DNA from: Taenia hydatigena
Taxonomy: Eukaryota; Platyhelminthes; Cestoda; Cyclophyllidea; Taeniidae
DNA: 64,000 nucleotides
Direction of reading: 5' to 3'
Assembly (NCBI GenBank): GCA_036345935.2
Contig: JADWOT020000001.1
Span: 30,075,062 to 30,139,061, forward strand
Position 1 is the stretch's first letter. Each line of letters begins with the position of its first letter. The position numbers and the translations under genes were made by a program. Of the stretch, positions 1 through 13,300 are shown piece by piece. The notes under the pieces were generated by a model, which saw nothing but the letters and a program-made list of their open reading frames with translations, had not been told where the DNA came from and did not search any database.

Positions 1-3000
1 GAAGAAGAAGTGGCTAGTGGGAATCTTGGGCATCACCACGCAGACTGTACTTTGTAGCAGTCTCAATTGTTTGCTTGTTGAGTTGTCTGTTTCTTGTTTT
101 CCTATCAGTAGTTATGCTTGTGAATGTTAGCTTTGCAGTGCATTGGAGCCTCACACATGGGTCTTTCCATTGTTTGTATTTTTTTTTCCTTTTCCGATGC
201 TACAAACTTACCTTGGTGGCGGCGGTGGCGTATCCGTCTGGATTGTGCGATGCGGCTGAGGGCACAGGCGACAGGGTCTACTACTGCTACTATGCCTCCG
301 TATGTTTGTCTACGCGGGCATGGGTGGCTGGGTGAGTAAGTGGGTGGGTGGGTGGCACATCGACGGTTGGTAGACGCGGTTGGATCGACTTGAGGGGCGA
401 CTCAGCCTTTCTATGCTTTGCTTCCTCCAATGCCGCTGGTGCCACTGCTGTTGTTGCGTATGCCTGAACATCACCGGTGAGGACATTCGTTCCTTCATCC
501 AACGATTCCTATCGCAACAACAGTTTCGTAAGTCCTTTACATTCATTAGGTGTTATTAATGGCGTCTCGCCTTTCTGCAACACGTGGCGACACAAGAGGT
601 TCAAGTTATTACAGACTCACTGCGGATAATGTGTTTTGTGTAGGTGTACAAGTGAATCATCCATATCAGGTTTCGTGCCTTTCTTGTATTTATGCAGTCT
701 CTATGCAGTTAACTTGCTCATTGAAATGCAAGCACTGTCTTGACTTATGCAGGTAAACAAAATCAAATCAAGGGTAATGTGCTTGTAGCAGGTTATATCA
801 ATGTTTATTCAAAATACGGGTTTGTCTTGCGAGAAAACACGGCTGGTAAGGTATTGTTTTTGAAGTTGTCAGGTTCCTTGTATCCTGAAAAGGTAGAAAG
901 TGTTGGGGGAAAAGACGGAAATGTATTTTGCAGCCTTAAAGTACTAGCAGTAGTCAGTATTTGCGGTTGAACTAATTGGCGGAAAGGCTTAGACACATTA
1001 AAGGGTGTAGATGTTAATCTTACCAACTGTAATCACGGAGAGAACGCTGGTTCCTCACTAATGCGAAAGCCTAAGTTGGGATTAGAGAGGGCGGATCGGC
1101 GGACACTTGAAAGACTGTCGCCTTCACTTCAGAGTCGTTGGAAGAGGAAGTGTGGCGATTAGGTGCTGTTCAGAGCGATTGAATCGGTCCTTCGCAGTAG
1201 TAAGGGACGATGCTTTGAGGTGTGCATATTTCATAGTCGTTGATGGAGACTGTTTCGGGAATTGGTCTGGCACTTTCGAGGAAGCTGTGACGATTGCAGT
1301 GAAGGAAACAAATTATCTAGCAGAAATGTGAAAGTGTGTCTGAGTTGGCTCCACCCGAGTGTGTGACGAAGGTGGCTCTGATTACAGCTAGCGCCCCTAA
1401 GTGATGCTTTAGCCCCGATTTTCTAAATTGGATTTCTTGTAGAAAAAGTGATTAGAATTGTGCGAATGTAGTAGGATGGAAATGTTAGTCATGAAATAAT
1501 ATTTTGTGCTCGTTTATGCTGACTTACAAAGGGTAGTGGTGGGGACGTAGATTTGGTTGGAATGAGCCTCCCTTTTAAGTGTTGGGCGGATGAGAGAGTG
1601 GAAGAGGATGGGACGGTAGTGATGTGTTTGAAGTGATGGAAATGGCGTCTTTTGCACTTCTAGCGAGGCAAGCATCATCAATGTGTCACGGAGTGGCTTT
1701 GTGGACACATTGAGGTGAATGCTGGGACCAATTTTGGACCCGCATCGGCCGGCGGTGTCATTGGTGGTGGCGGTAGTGCCGGGGATGGATCCTCCCCCAT
1801 TGATCTATGGCTTCAATGAGCAGTCCTGAGGCGCTGTTTACCGACTCACTCACTCACCCATCCAGCAACTCACCCGCCAGTCCATGCTCTGCCCGATGTC
1901 GTAGAGGACATAGGATGTTTGGAAGAGGTGATTGGAAGCACCCTCCCGTCTGTGCAGAATACCACACGTGATTTTGTTCCCCTTCCCTCCCCTTGCCTGC
2001 CCTGCCCTCCTGCCTTCCTCTTCTGCCGCCAACATTGCTGCTGCTGCTCCTTATTGGTAATGTGACTACTTTAGTTATTATTATTGGTGCTACTATTAAT
2101 AAAGCTAAGCGATTGCTACTGTTGAAACCAGTAAAGGCGCCTTCCTTCCTTCCCTCCTCCCTTTTGCATATGCAGGATGTGTTGGACAATGAGGAGTGGG
2201 GTAAAGGAACCACGCCGCTATTGGATACTGTAGAGTTTATCAAAAACCTGAAGAGGAATGGGGACTGTTAGTGTTGCGTTGCCCTCAACTTCGACCATTT
2301 ACTGTATGTTCACAACCCTTCTGCAAAGAATGCCTTTCTTGTGTGTATTGCTGGAACCACGCGGATCTCTAGTGTTACTTGTACAGAAGGCTAGTTGTGC
2401 ATCATCCACGTAGTCATTCACAGGAGTGCAAAGTAAATGCATTTTCTCTGGCTGGTTCTATTGGATGACGATGCATGCTTCCACAGTACAACATTAGATG
2501 CATTAGCACCGTTGGCTCAAACGTCTACACGCAGGTGACTGAGAGGCGCATCACATGTCCACTTTCGAACATCATCGACTAAGTGGCGTGTGCATACGTA
2601 CGCTAGCTCGAAATGCTGGACATTTCACAGTCATTCACACCTTGAATTTTGTATACTCGCACGATCTTGGGTCTCCGCATGACTCTAATCGAACCCGATG
2701 TCAGTAGGTGGCAGCTACGTATATTGTTGTATTCAGTGGAAGTGTGCCAAAGTCTCGGCTGCGTCTACTTCTCACGGGAGACAAGCTTGGTTCGCAGTTT
2801 AGCTGCCCTCGGCGCTGATCTTTTGATGTCCAGAAACCTCTTGGTGGGTTCGATTTCGCTGTTATAAATCTCGCCGTGGACTTCCGAGATGGTCTGCGTC
2901 TGGTGTAAGTTATCAACTGCACCTTTCTACTTATGTGCTTATAAGTAGTTGGCATTTTGGGCTCACCCTGAGCAAGAATGTGGTTGTTTGGTCAAATAGG

Positions 3001-5525
3001 TTTTCTGATTGTTATTTCAAAAGTAAATCATCGGCCCTTTTGGCCATCCTCTGTGAGGTACTGCCGTCCCACATTATCTTGTCCTCTGATTGTGTGAGTG
3101 AAGCGGAGAGATTTTTCTCCCTTGCGCTTTCCCGACCGCCAGTGAGGTCGAAGGTGAAACCGCTTCTGCAGCGCCATCAACCGCATTAGTGTAGAATGGA
3201 CCTACTGCGTCGACTCGTCACGTAGATGTCCTATTTTTCTTACTACTTCAATATTCACATCCACGCTCTGGATTAGGCTGTCTAGATGAGACGTCGCACT
3301 TGGCGACAACCCACAAGCTAATTTAATCTGAATTCGCTTTTGGGAAGTTTTATTCTGGTGGGCGATTCCAGTCTTAATCACGAACCCTTTAACCGAAATG
3401 GATGTGAGTTGTAATGAGGTTGGGTAGATGGATGCGAAACGTAAGGTTGATTAGTTGATGAAAGGAGCAGAAATGCGTGCGCTTGGGATGCTACTGGGAG
3501 TAGTCAGGTGGTCTTGGGGCGGTCTTCTTCGGCAATGAGTCAGGCGTGTCAAATACGAGGTTGGAGGAGATTTGCTGAAAGAGTCAACTGATGGTGGACG
3601 GAGGGTTTGATGGGGCGCAAACTAGTAACAATGTGACCTTTCCCCTTATGATGACGATGTTTGCAAGCATTGATAGGTGTTTGCTTTCCGAAGGCACAAC
3701 AACGCAGTCCATTGACTGATTGATAGGAATCTCTTTTCTTGGAATGGTTTTGCACTCAGCAGTTCACTCCTCCAACGAAGTGTGCATGCGCACGCATGGC
3801 GTGGAAATGGGTTGATAGGAGGAGTTGGAATGCGAGTTTCTACTGTGAGGGTAGGAAAGTCGATTTGGAGCCAAGGCGGTGGTGGAGTGAACAATGTGGA
3901 TGAAGTGGAGATCTCGGAACTGTTGAAGTTGGTTCCTTTACTATGACTTTTAAGGGAAGGGTGATGTGTTCCGCGTTATCAATGGCTTTTGTTAAAATGA
4001 TTTCTCATTCAACTGTTTTCTTTCTCTCGCCCACTACTGCCTCTTTCTCCCTCTCACCTGTCCTCTGTTAGACTGGACCTGAATTTGGAGCGTTTGCCAT
4101 CGAGACCGCAGGTCAATCCACTGAATGCTTGTGAACTACTTCTCTTGACTCATGCTAGAGGGCTTAAGATTACTAGTCATTTTGCTATTAAAGTAGACTT
4201 TCTGACGTAGTTCGTTGAGTTCTGCACTGAGTGCATTCGTGTGGTGGCTTCGATTGGGTCACTCTAACCACGGGATCCCCCATTTGACCAAACGTAGCTG
4301 ACAATTTGGGTCGAGGATGCGACATGAAGGCGAATAGTACTGCAGTGGCAGCAATCACCACCTTTTAATCCTAAGCCTCTCAATTTCTTTTTTTTACTTG
4401 TCGTCCGAGAAGACCTTACTCCCATCAGTCATCGCGGTAATCCAGCAAACTTTTGAAGTGAGGTTGAGAATGGCGTTAGCATGGTATAGAGAGAAAGCGG
4501 TGTTCAAGGGGAATAAGGCTGAGCCTAGGGTAATCGTTGCCTCGTACCGGCACGGAGCTATCTCAGAAGAAGCGATGCCTTAGGACAAGCAGTGGGAAAC
4601 AAGAGGAATCGAATACGATTCGAGCTAGTTTACCGTATAGGAAGCATGGGCTCTAGGGGCATGCGTTCTTTCCGCATAATTGTTTTAGCAGAAGCATATC
4701 CTTCTCATTGTCCTATAATTCATTTGCGGCTTTCACTCAATGCCTTCACACGCTTTCCAGTCCACCCATTCCATACACCAATCTGTACTAGCACTGCTTC
4801 CTTCGATACCAGCCACGATAAGTTAGTTAGCTAACTCTCCTTACCACTGATGCCTGTACGACACTGCCAGAGGCTTGAAGCAGTGCTCACTACTAGTCTC
4901 GTAATTTTCTCATTCAAATGGATTTAGCTCTTCTTTTGGTTGCTATAATAAGTCTCTGAAGGTGTTTGATGGAAACGGTGATTAGGAGAATAATTTGATG
5001 GTAAGTAAGCAGAAGCTCCTACTATGTTTGAGCGGCTCATCCATGGGCCCTAGTCATGATCGAATCAAAGACAGCGACTATATTTAAGACGAATAGTGAA
5101 TTCGTTACTTTTTACAGACATCTTTGCATCAGAAAGGTAGGCCAGTGATTTTCCAGGATTGATCCTTGTTTAGGCCACCTGATTGTAATTTCAAATCATC
5201 GAAAAATTGAGGGAAATGAATAAGGTTTTACAAATGCTGCACATTAAAGATGAAGAGAATGTAGCCAGCCACTTACCTATCCCCTATGGTCCTGTAGAGG
5301 AGCTGATTTTGGTTCACAAAGAGTTCTCGCAATCATGTAGGGAGGAATTGTGACCGAGAATTTGATTAAGATGCTGTTTTACGGTTCATGTGTGAGGACA
5401 GTAAAGAGAGCTGCATCGGTGGATTAATGGTTGCACAAAAAATTATGACGATCATGACTGACTGTCACATGGAGTGTACATACACGGAATGGGCAACAGT
5501 AGGCACTGCTTGTGTTTCGCCTTTG
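1..5525. other. Mostly single-copy DNA, no supported gene
   Basis: I see no clear internal homology to the repeat modules that fill the rest of the window, and no exon chain that I can support. Open frames here are 60-129 codons and overlap one another on both strands, as expected by chance. The longest is 129 codons on the minus strand at 1854-2243, but its sequence is driven by a pyrimidine-rich tract. The start of module A at 5526 is a sharp change in character. Confidence 0.5.
1975..2060. repeat. Pyrimidine-rich low-complexity tract
   Basis: The plus strand is nearly all C and T with CCTT, CCTG and CTG words. A second short CCTT tract follows at about 2138-2165. These tracts create long but meaningless open frames on both strands. 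Confidence 0.75.
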
Positions 5526-6973
5526 ATGGCGCATGCCCCAATCTGTGTTCATTAAGACCAATTCCACTGACTCTTCCTCCTCTACTTTGCCGCGCTGATG
5601 TTGAGGCACCTTGGCAGAATGGAGAATGCTGTAGTGCTCATGAGTCCTAATTACGCCTGTGATGTAAAGATGGTGCAATCAGGTAGTGAATGAGCACATC
5701 CAAGTATCTCAGTGAGTTCACTGGAGCGACTGATGCAACGGCGAACAGAATTCTCATTAATTGCAAACGACATTTGGTCTACCAAGTAAGCAGAAAAGTG
5801 CGAAAATTGTTAGAAGAGATTAGGTCGAAATGGATTTACACAAAATTTTGTTGCCGCATATGAAAAATATTCATCCGTTTGCATCCGTCAATGTGTATCC
5901 ACTCTGCAGCTCACCTTGTAACACTTCGTGTAGATGACAGGAAATTTGTGACAGCAGACTAAACAGCCGCATCGAACTGAACTTCAATGCGTTTGCACTC
6001 AATTAACTTCATATGAAGCCGTCGATGCCACCCTGAACGCGACGTCTTCCTTCACCACCATGCCGCTGTCAATCCCTATAGTATTGCATCATTCAACTGA
6101 TTAGTGCATGCAGGCTATACTTCACAGTCGAACACAATGCGAAGGGATGTGATTATATGGTGTAAGAACCGACTGTATGAAATAGCGCAAACGAGTAAAC
6201 AAGAGTAGTAGAGGCGATTGAAAGAATTGCAGATGATAGAAATGTTACAAAGTGTGCCACCGGCTCCGAGCGTTCCACATCCGTCACCTACACATGTACT
6301 AACCTGGATCGGCGTAGCATAACCTCAGTGGTATTGAATTCCACGAGCATCTACGGGGCGCAACCGCTGGCGTCTACTAAGTGTTCACTGCTTACATTTC
6401 TTACCCTCAATTTTCCTTACCAGCTGTGCTACTCTTAGTAACTCATTGCGATTTCTTCCTGTTTGCTATTGTCAGATTTTAGATGAAACGCATTTTGAGC
6501 ACAAAAGTAAAAGTACCACTTTTCACGACCACAAATATGTGCTCCTAGACGTTAACATTACCCAAATTAGTGACAGAATTTCGCTTTACATTGGTCTCTG
6601 CGTTTCGGTAAGTGTATAAAACGAAGGGTGTTGCGTCTACACCTTTGTGTTTTCCTTCTTCTCAAGTAGCATTGCTGCTCATTGTCAGCCAACTTCTTTT
6701 CAAATGTCTGTTTCCTGTTTTAACAATCCACTTCTCGAGTTGGCGCATGTCGCAATCTTGTATGAAAGGGCTCATTCCATAGCCTCTTCCTTCTCTTTGT
6801 AGCTGCTATCCATGTGGCTCACTAACAGTCAGGGAACTAGCGATGCTGCCAGAGTGATCGCATGGCATGGGGAAGGAATACGTGCTCCAGAATTCAGCCT
6901 ACACCTCTGACTCAAAGGGGACCAACACAAGAGTAACTGTGCGTAAACATGTAGTAAAATGCGCTCATTGTAG
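5526..6973 (+). repeat. Module A copy 1
   Basis: This 1.45-kb block matches 36796-38238 in the same orientation, with mostly single-base differences and a few short indels. One indel is about 20 bases near 5816. The homology begins at an ATGGCGCATGCC word and ends at CATTGTAG. To the right this copy joins module L, whereas copy 2 joins unrelated DNA, so the end is a true breakpoint. It contains an exon-like block at 6476-6607. Confidence 0.9.
6476..6607 (+). pseudogene. Candidate internal exon in module A, copy 1
   Basis: A pyrimidine-rich stretch ending in GTCAG precedes exactly 132 bases that stay open in the phase set by the acceptor, followed directly by GTAAGT. The encoded 44 residues include THFEHK, a central HKYVLLDVNITQISDR segment and a possible N-glycosylation site (NIT). 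Copy 2 at 37719-37850 has the same length, the same splice signals and the same frame. About ten residues differ between the copies, clustered at the C-terminal end. I do not recognise the family. The flanking frames are not continuous, so this is either a surviving exon of a short-exon gene or a fossil. Confidence 0.35.
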
Positions 6974-7425
6974 ACGTCAGAGACTCCCACGATATGCCTT
7001 TCCGTCAACTCATTTTACGCAGTCACGTATTCATCCCACGTTCACCCTTAAAGAGTTCAGTTACAGTCTTAAAGAAGTCACTACTGATAACTTTCGTGTG
7101 TGCATCACTAATGTCAATTGGACATTTCCCATTTTGCATGTAATCACTTATTACTGCCCACTTCGGCATCCTCCGTTGACTTGCAGATCAGTGGTTTAAT
7201 TGGCTGGTCAAGTCGATAACAAACGGACCGTAGGGCGTGACTGTGGCTCCGGGTTAATTAGCAGCTACCACCTGCCTCTTTTGCCTATTCAGCTAACTTG
7301 CCATGCTCTCAACAAGCTTCTAGCCAATTAGCTAGCCACGCAGGCAACCAAGTGAGAAAGGAAGCGAATTTTTAAATTGACTACTGCATAAATTGTTAAC
7401 TGACTGACTATTCCATCGCTAGCTG
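6974..7425 (+). repeat. Module L copy 1
   Basis: The block matches 30525-30995 and 60870-61335 in the same orientation, through words such as ACTCCCACGAT, AACTCATTTTAC and GGGCGTGACTGTGGCTCC. Its left part is replaced by module A at 6973, so about 180 bases seen in the other two copies are missing. A weak 110-codon open frame (6867-7199) straddles the A-L junction and is therefore not a conserved gene. Confidence 0.85.
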
Positions 7426-7668
7426 TTGGTCAGGCGGATTTTCAGTTGGTTTGCTGCTTTGGCCAGTCAAGCACTCAGCGACTTGCGCGACAGAATGGCA
7501 GGTTGTGTGGAAACCCAACGAACTCTGGCAGGGAGCGTTGTCCATCTAAGGCGCCAATCGCTATTTAATCATCATAATCATCAACCCATACCAAGGGATA
7601 AGTCTCTTTGGAACTATTTGTCAGTTGATTGGGTTTCCACACAACCTGCCATTCTGTCGCGCAAGTCG
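7426..7668 (+). repeat. Module M copy 1 with foldback end
   Basis: Bases 7426-7628 match the reverse complement of 61350-61560. The copy then ends in a perfect 40-bp inverted repeat: 7479-7518 pairs with 7629-7668 around a 110-bp spacer. An open frame beginning MVRRIF and containing FAALASQAL and PRDKSLW is kept in both copies of M, with roughly a dozen residue changes. Function is unknown. Confidence 0.85.
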
Positions 7669-8989
7669 ATCTTAGTAGTTCTCTTTCTCTATAAGATAAA
7701 TTTGACCACAACTTTCTCTAATCTTACTGCCGCCTTATCAAACAGACTAAAAACAGAACTTGCAGGTATAGAGCACAGACTAAAATCTGAGGCGACACAA
7801 AAAATGTGATTAGGATAACACTTAGTAAGAATTGACACTAAAATGATTGTTGCCCATCCCTTCTCAGGATATACGACGCAGTTTGGTATGAGAGGTGTTC
7901 TTACTATGAGATTCCTTACCACTTCAAAACTCAATGGTTCTAGATGGGTAGCAACGCCCGAAATTACTTCGCAGCATTTTATGGGGTGTTCTCACTTGTG
8001 TGAATGAAAGGTCTTGCGCATACCGTTAAAAATGTACCATACATAGCTTTGTCACCACGATGGATACCCCATAAATATGCAGAAATGTAAGGTGAAGGTT
8101 GAGCAAAGGACTGAATTTGTTGCGACTTCAGTCTTGGGATGCACACGTTTGCATGGCAAGGAAGGCTGCCACCAGCTGCAGTTGAGACTGACAATATTAC
8201 GATTAGATAGCAAAGAATCCTCCAAGATTCTCACCAGCACATTGGCTCTAACCAGTGATACTATTCCCACAGCTCAATTTGTCAACTAAGGTGGCAATCA
8301 CCTTAACTTTTTGTTTGCGCGTTCTATTCAATCCGGAGCGTGTTATCAATAGACGAAAGCTTGAGGTTGGACGTCTTGATTACCCCTTAATAAACGAGTG
8401 AAGGCCTATGATCAGTGAGGCAAGCAGGAAACCTAGACAGTGGCGAAGACGTCCAAGTGGGAGTCTATGTTTTGGGAGATTTCTGCTAAGTGTGTCGATG
8501 ATGACCGACAGCTTTTGACTTTTGAGTGACTGTACGCAGACGTGGAACTCGTTTCGCTAGGTTCGTGGGCAGCTATGGTAACTCACCACTCCGATCTCCT
8601 AGTTCAATTTGATGCCGCCTCTACCCTCCTTCTGGAAGAAGCCTTTCAAAAGCGAGTGCGGGTGGCAATGAGCGATTAAGGACAGAAGTGGCAGCGAAAG
8701 GCAAAAAGGCTGTTCTCCGTCTACACCTCATCTGAACTTTAGCCTACTCGACCAGTTCAGACTTAGAGTAGCAGATGGCACACAATCCCTTACGCATGCT
8801 GCTGATAATGACATGGCATATGGAAAGGCAAGGAGCATACTTTGTGACTTGCGAAACCGAAGATAACCCAAACTTACGAATAAAAGAGCGTAGTCTAGAT
8901 TTTATAGCAGCTTTGTAAGCTTCCTCCTTCTATTTTTTCAGCCTTGACGCAAGCACCTCCTTCATTCTTCATTCTTTCTTAACGAGAAA
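7669..8989. other. Inter-repeat DNA, little recognisable
   Basis: The first 140 bases contain an open frame ending in EHRLKSEATQKM. This resembles the KLKSESIN end of the open frame in module B near 13020 and 28335, so a weak remnant of B may lie here. The rest (about 7812-8989) shows only short chance open frames of 60-81 codons on both strands. Confidence 0.4.
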
Positions 8990-9330
8990 ATATTTAAGTA
9001 AAGGAAGGCTTGAAGGAAGAAGCGTGTCACTAACCGGTATTCCAGAGAGAACTGTTGCGTCGTTAATGTTTACTCAGTTAGCACCTACTCTCCTCGACTG
9101 CTTTTGTTCTGCATTGATGCTTTGGGATAATTGCATTCTGCAATCACAACCACTCGTCCCCTTACTTTTGCTTCCGACCCACCATTTGCTCGTAAATGCA
9201 CCTTGACTCTTCATTTACACGACAATTAAATGCTCATTGTATAGCCAAACGCAAGGCCGAAATCATGTGCCTTGGTCAGTTGATGCCATGACCAGGCATA
9301 TGGTCAGTAAGACATCGCACACTCCTAAGG
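8990..9330 (+). repeat. Module K copy 1, diverged
   Basis: The block aligns at roughly two-thirds identity by eye with 15740-16120. Both contain a frame with LML, a two-residue gap, N, ILQ and Q, then a leucine-rich run ending near a stop at the same place. Both continue into a shared segment around GCCAAACGCAAG. In this copy the frame is 9024-9206, 60 codons. Function is unknown. Confidence 0.6.
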
Positions 9331-9389
9331 CATGCGTTCATACCAGGTCACCTCGGAAGACTTTAATTTATCACCAGATGTCTCATGTA

Positions 9390-10030
9390 ACTCCGTAGGT
9401 GCTTTACAAATGCGCTAGAATGATAATGCACCCCGCTAAAGCGTCTTACAAATGGTCTTTATCTGCATTAAGGGAAGTTATCCTCTATGACGAGCGGGGC
9501 TGTTTCTTTGTTCCCCTGTCCATCTGCAAGATCAGAAGTTTACCGACATCCGTAGAAGTGGGCACAATGAATTTTTCGCTTATCTATTCCTCCTTGGCCT
9601 TCAACCCCTTACTCTACTAGTCGCAAGGGAACGGAAGTAGCTTTACGCTGCTTGGAAGTCATCTTTGCCAACATGAATTTAGTTCCCTCTCTTAACGAGA
9701 AGCATATCTTCTGAACGCCTATCGTCTGACCAAGAAAATGGTTCCTCAAAGCAAGTATACCACAGTCAGAAATTGCCAGACACTCATCATCATGTGATAG
9801 CAAAACTGGCAAACCTATTTGACTGTTAGAAGCATGTCCTGCCGCATCAACTCCCTAGCAGCAACAGAAATGTCAGCGATATCGACGATGAGCACCGGAA
9901 CATGACCTCTTACTAGCCATCATCGTAGCAGTAGTCACCATCATCAGGCAGTTTGACCGAAACTTGAAGTAAGTAGAACCGAATCAGAGGACAGCGACTT
10001 GGACAAACTCAACAAGTCACCATCAAACCG
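9390..10030 (+). pseudogene. Module E copy 1, broken open frame
   Basis: This copy aligns with 49140-49960 (plus) and 22540-23250 (minus). The shared reading frame passes through SSFTLLGSHLC and NAYRLTK, but here it is broken by TAG near 9620 and by further changes. The membrane-like segment seen in copy 2 is damaged. The 73-codon frame at 9399-9620 is the upstream part. I infer a decayed copy of a coding exon of unknown function. Confidence 0.55.
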
Positions 10031-10380
10031 ACAAATGTTAGGAGGTGTACCGCTTCCACGCACACAAATTTCAAGTCCTTGTCTTTGCTCTTACGAGCAA
10101 TGAGCCAACCACATCGCTATTCTCACGTTTCGATGGCGTGAAGAAATTGGCGAAAGAAAGTTGCTTTGCGATTTCGTTCTACCTAAGTGGACGTCGCACT
10201 GCTTAAATAATGCAATGCAATCAACTTGGGTTTTTCAGATCCAACCTCTTCTTCGCAATCTGAGCTCATTGTCGAGCACCATCGATTTCGCCAAAACGTG
10301 AGCTTTAGTCGTAAAAGAGCAACGTAAACGCAAGTAAAAGTCATAAAAATCTGATATAAAATTTTTACCTACCTTCTACT
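10031..10380 (+). repeat. E-to-B linker copy 1
   Basis: The block shares words such as CACACAAATTTCAAGTC, GAGCAATGAGCCAACCACATC and AATGCAATGCAATCAACTT with 50040-50560. It also shares them in reverse complement with 22060-22400. It holds no supportable gene. Confidence 0.75.
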
Positions 10381-13300
10381 TTGATTACATTCACAACTTT
10401 CCACTGTGAAGATAATCGAAGTAGAAGAATAAAAAGAATCTTACCTCAGATCTTGAGACTATCGTCTGCGTTCGTGTTGATGCTTCGCTACAATTGCTCG
10501 CAGCTCTTTGGGCATGCTCATTCATCAATTCTAATCTACCCACCTGCAATGAGCCACATCATTGCTGGCATCTTCGTCATGAAGGCATCAAGGTCTGGAG
10601 GGTTGGCATCAACACCTCCAGAGAACGTAGACAGCGATAGGAACTAATCAGTTGAGCAGTTGGTTGACCAGATAGGTGGTTTGGTCAAACTAGAATGGAG
10701 GAACTCATCGGACAGAGGTCTGAAGACAGAGTCATCGTTACCCATTTACCGAATGAGTCAAGGTGCGACTAGGTGAATGGGAGCTGGCAAGGAAACCAGA
10801 CAGCGGTGAAGGCGCTTACATATGAGTCCATTTTCTCGGGCATTTTTTATTGAACGCATTGATGGTTACTGATTGCTCTTGACCTGTGAGCAATTGTCGA
10901 AAGACTTGGAGTTCGCTGGGATTGCGAGAACCCATAACACTTCGCGCTCCTGAATCTAATCAATGATGCTGCTTTTTTTCTCCTGGTACGTACATTTTTT
11001 GAAAATGTGGACGTTTTCTCGCATGTCGTTGAAGAGCACGTGGCGACTACTGTAACTCAAAGCCCACGATGGTATCACTGATGTGCAGAGACTGTGTCTC
11101 GGTTCCCAGTTCTTATTTGTCGAGAGTCCTGCGCTTCGTCTGTGAGATCCTTCAAGCTATATCCAGCCTCTCACAGTATGCTGTTATTAATAACGATTGA
11201 CACGCTTCACAAACTGCTTCATGCTGGTGTTGCAGTCAGAGAGAGGGTTGACTAGGAAGCGAGCTTGATGAATAGCTGACCAACCAGCATTCATGACTGG
11301 TTTCTGGTTTCACTTTACTCCTATCAAACCAGTGCATTGAGTGCACGCAAAGAACAATTCCCACCACTAATGACATGAGCGAGGTGGAAGATTCGCTGAC
11401 ACGCACGCTTCTTCGACGATTTTAATGACCAGATTGACTGCCGCATCACGTGGCAAAAGAGACGGTTCTCCAGCCACCTCATTGCATCGGCGCATCTGCA
11501 ATATATATACTTGAGTAATCAGTCCTCAATGTTAGATGAGAAGTGTTCGACGAATACGCTTCATGCCAAGGAACCGTCGTCATCTGCCTTCGATGGAGAA
11601 GGGTACTGCTCGAAGCAGCGCAACCCTTGTCGCTCTGCTCTGTTTATTGTGCCACCAATGAAAAGCTCTTGCTTCTTACTCTCAGTCGACTCGTAACAAG
11701 GAAAGCACGGCGGTTCTACTCCTCTTACAATCATTCACCCTTATAAGAATGTAATTCGTTCCAAGGTGGCTTCATTGGGATATGATACCACCATGTACGA
11801 CCTCTTTCACAATTGATGACTGCCTAGTCACGAAACACGAGGCGTTTGCATACCTGCATTTCTCTCACGTGGTGACCGCAGTAGTTTGGGTTCGATCTAG
11901 TGCATGACCAACTTCATCTTTTGAGCGTTTGCCTAAAGTTACCTTCCTGTCCTATGCGCCGCATGTCTGTGACAATGGCATTGAAAAGAAAATAAAACTG
12001 TCCGGATTCTTTTGTGTGACGATAATCGGTCTATCAAGCTGCGTCAGTACAAATAAAGTCTGCTTGTTATCCGCTCTCACTTCACCCTTTCTAATGGAGT
12101 GAAGATCGATTCTGTCACACATTTCTATGGATTTGCTGATTTGTTTACGCCTTCATGTCCGTACCCGAAGACCACTGACCGCAAAGGGCCATTCCTCCAT
12201 CATTTCAATTTGCAGCTTTTGTTAACCCAAAAGGAGTGGATTTAGAGCAGACAGCTCCTCGTCTAACATTAAAGACTACTTCGTCAAGCACATGTAGTGC
12301 AAATGTGCTGATGTGCCGAAATGACTTCCGATTTGTCAACATTAGTGAATGGTTCGGTGACAAAGTGCCAACTCAGAGCTAAAAGGAGTGGTGGAAAGCT
12401 TTGATAAATACCTTTCCTCCACCCCATTCCCTTGCATTTTGGCACGATAGTTTGATTTAAATATAGCTTTTTGCCACATCAAGTCCTCACTTTTGCCACA
12501 CACTTAAGCAGAATCGGGTAAAAGGCATTGACGTCAACGCAGGTGGTTCCCATAATCACTAGTGAGTGAGAAGTGAGGCATGGTGGCAGTACCTGTGGCC
12601 ACAATCACGACCTACGGGTCCACTAGTCAACGAGGGAGATGTGGTATCAACTGATTGCAAGTAAAAATGTCTGTAGTGATGTTCTCACGCCAAGGTTGAC
12701 AATGATGACACAAAATGCGGGTCAGCACGCCAAATGGGTTACCCTCGCTGTTAGAGGTAAGACATAGGTTATTTCACGGGTTGACCACTAATGCGTCAAG
12801 TAGGTAGTAATGGCTAGTGGAGTGCGCGATCGCCTCCAACATTCAAGGCATTCATGAAATCAGATAGCGACAAAAATTTCAGCACTGCTAACCCCTGACC
12901 GCATTTTGTCCAACTGGGAGGACTATTCACTCAATCACCTGAAGAGAAGCTGCCCTCTTTGTGGCGACGATTACTAGGACTCAAGTGCGGCGTCGCACAG
13001 AAACTAAAGTCTGAATCTATAAACTGAGGATTGAGTGTATTGACATGAGAGGACTGATAGCTGGGGAGACGACGATACAAATGGTGCCAAATATAGGGTC
13101 TTTAGGCACAAGCAACCTCTCGACAAAGAAGATAAATCGTACTAAATTTAAAGATGTTCGCAGTTTAAGCGATCTGCTCTAGCCGTCCTCGCCCCCAGCG
13201 AGTGAAGTGCAATGAGTGTAAGACAAACTTTGGCTTTTATCTTCATTCACTTGACTTCCCTTCTCTTAAAGCGTGCATGGTGCGTGCATTTAAATGACTT

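Noticed and set aside
1854..2271. 129-codon minus and 92-codon plus frames
   Set aside because: They lie over the same pyrimidine-rich tract in opposite strands; low complexity removes stop codons there.
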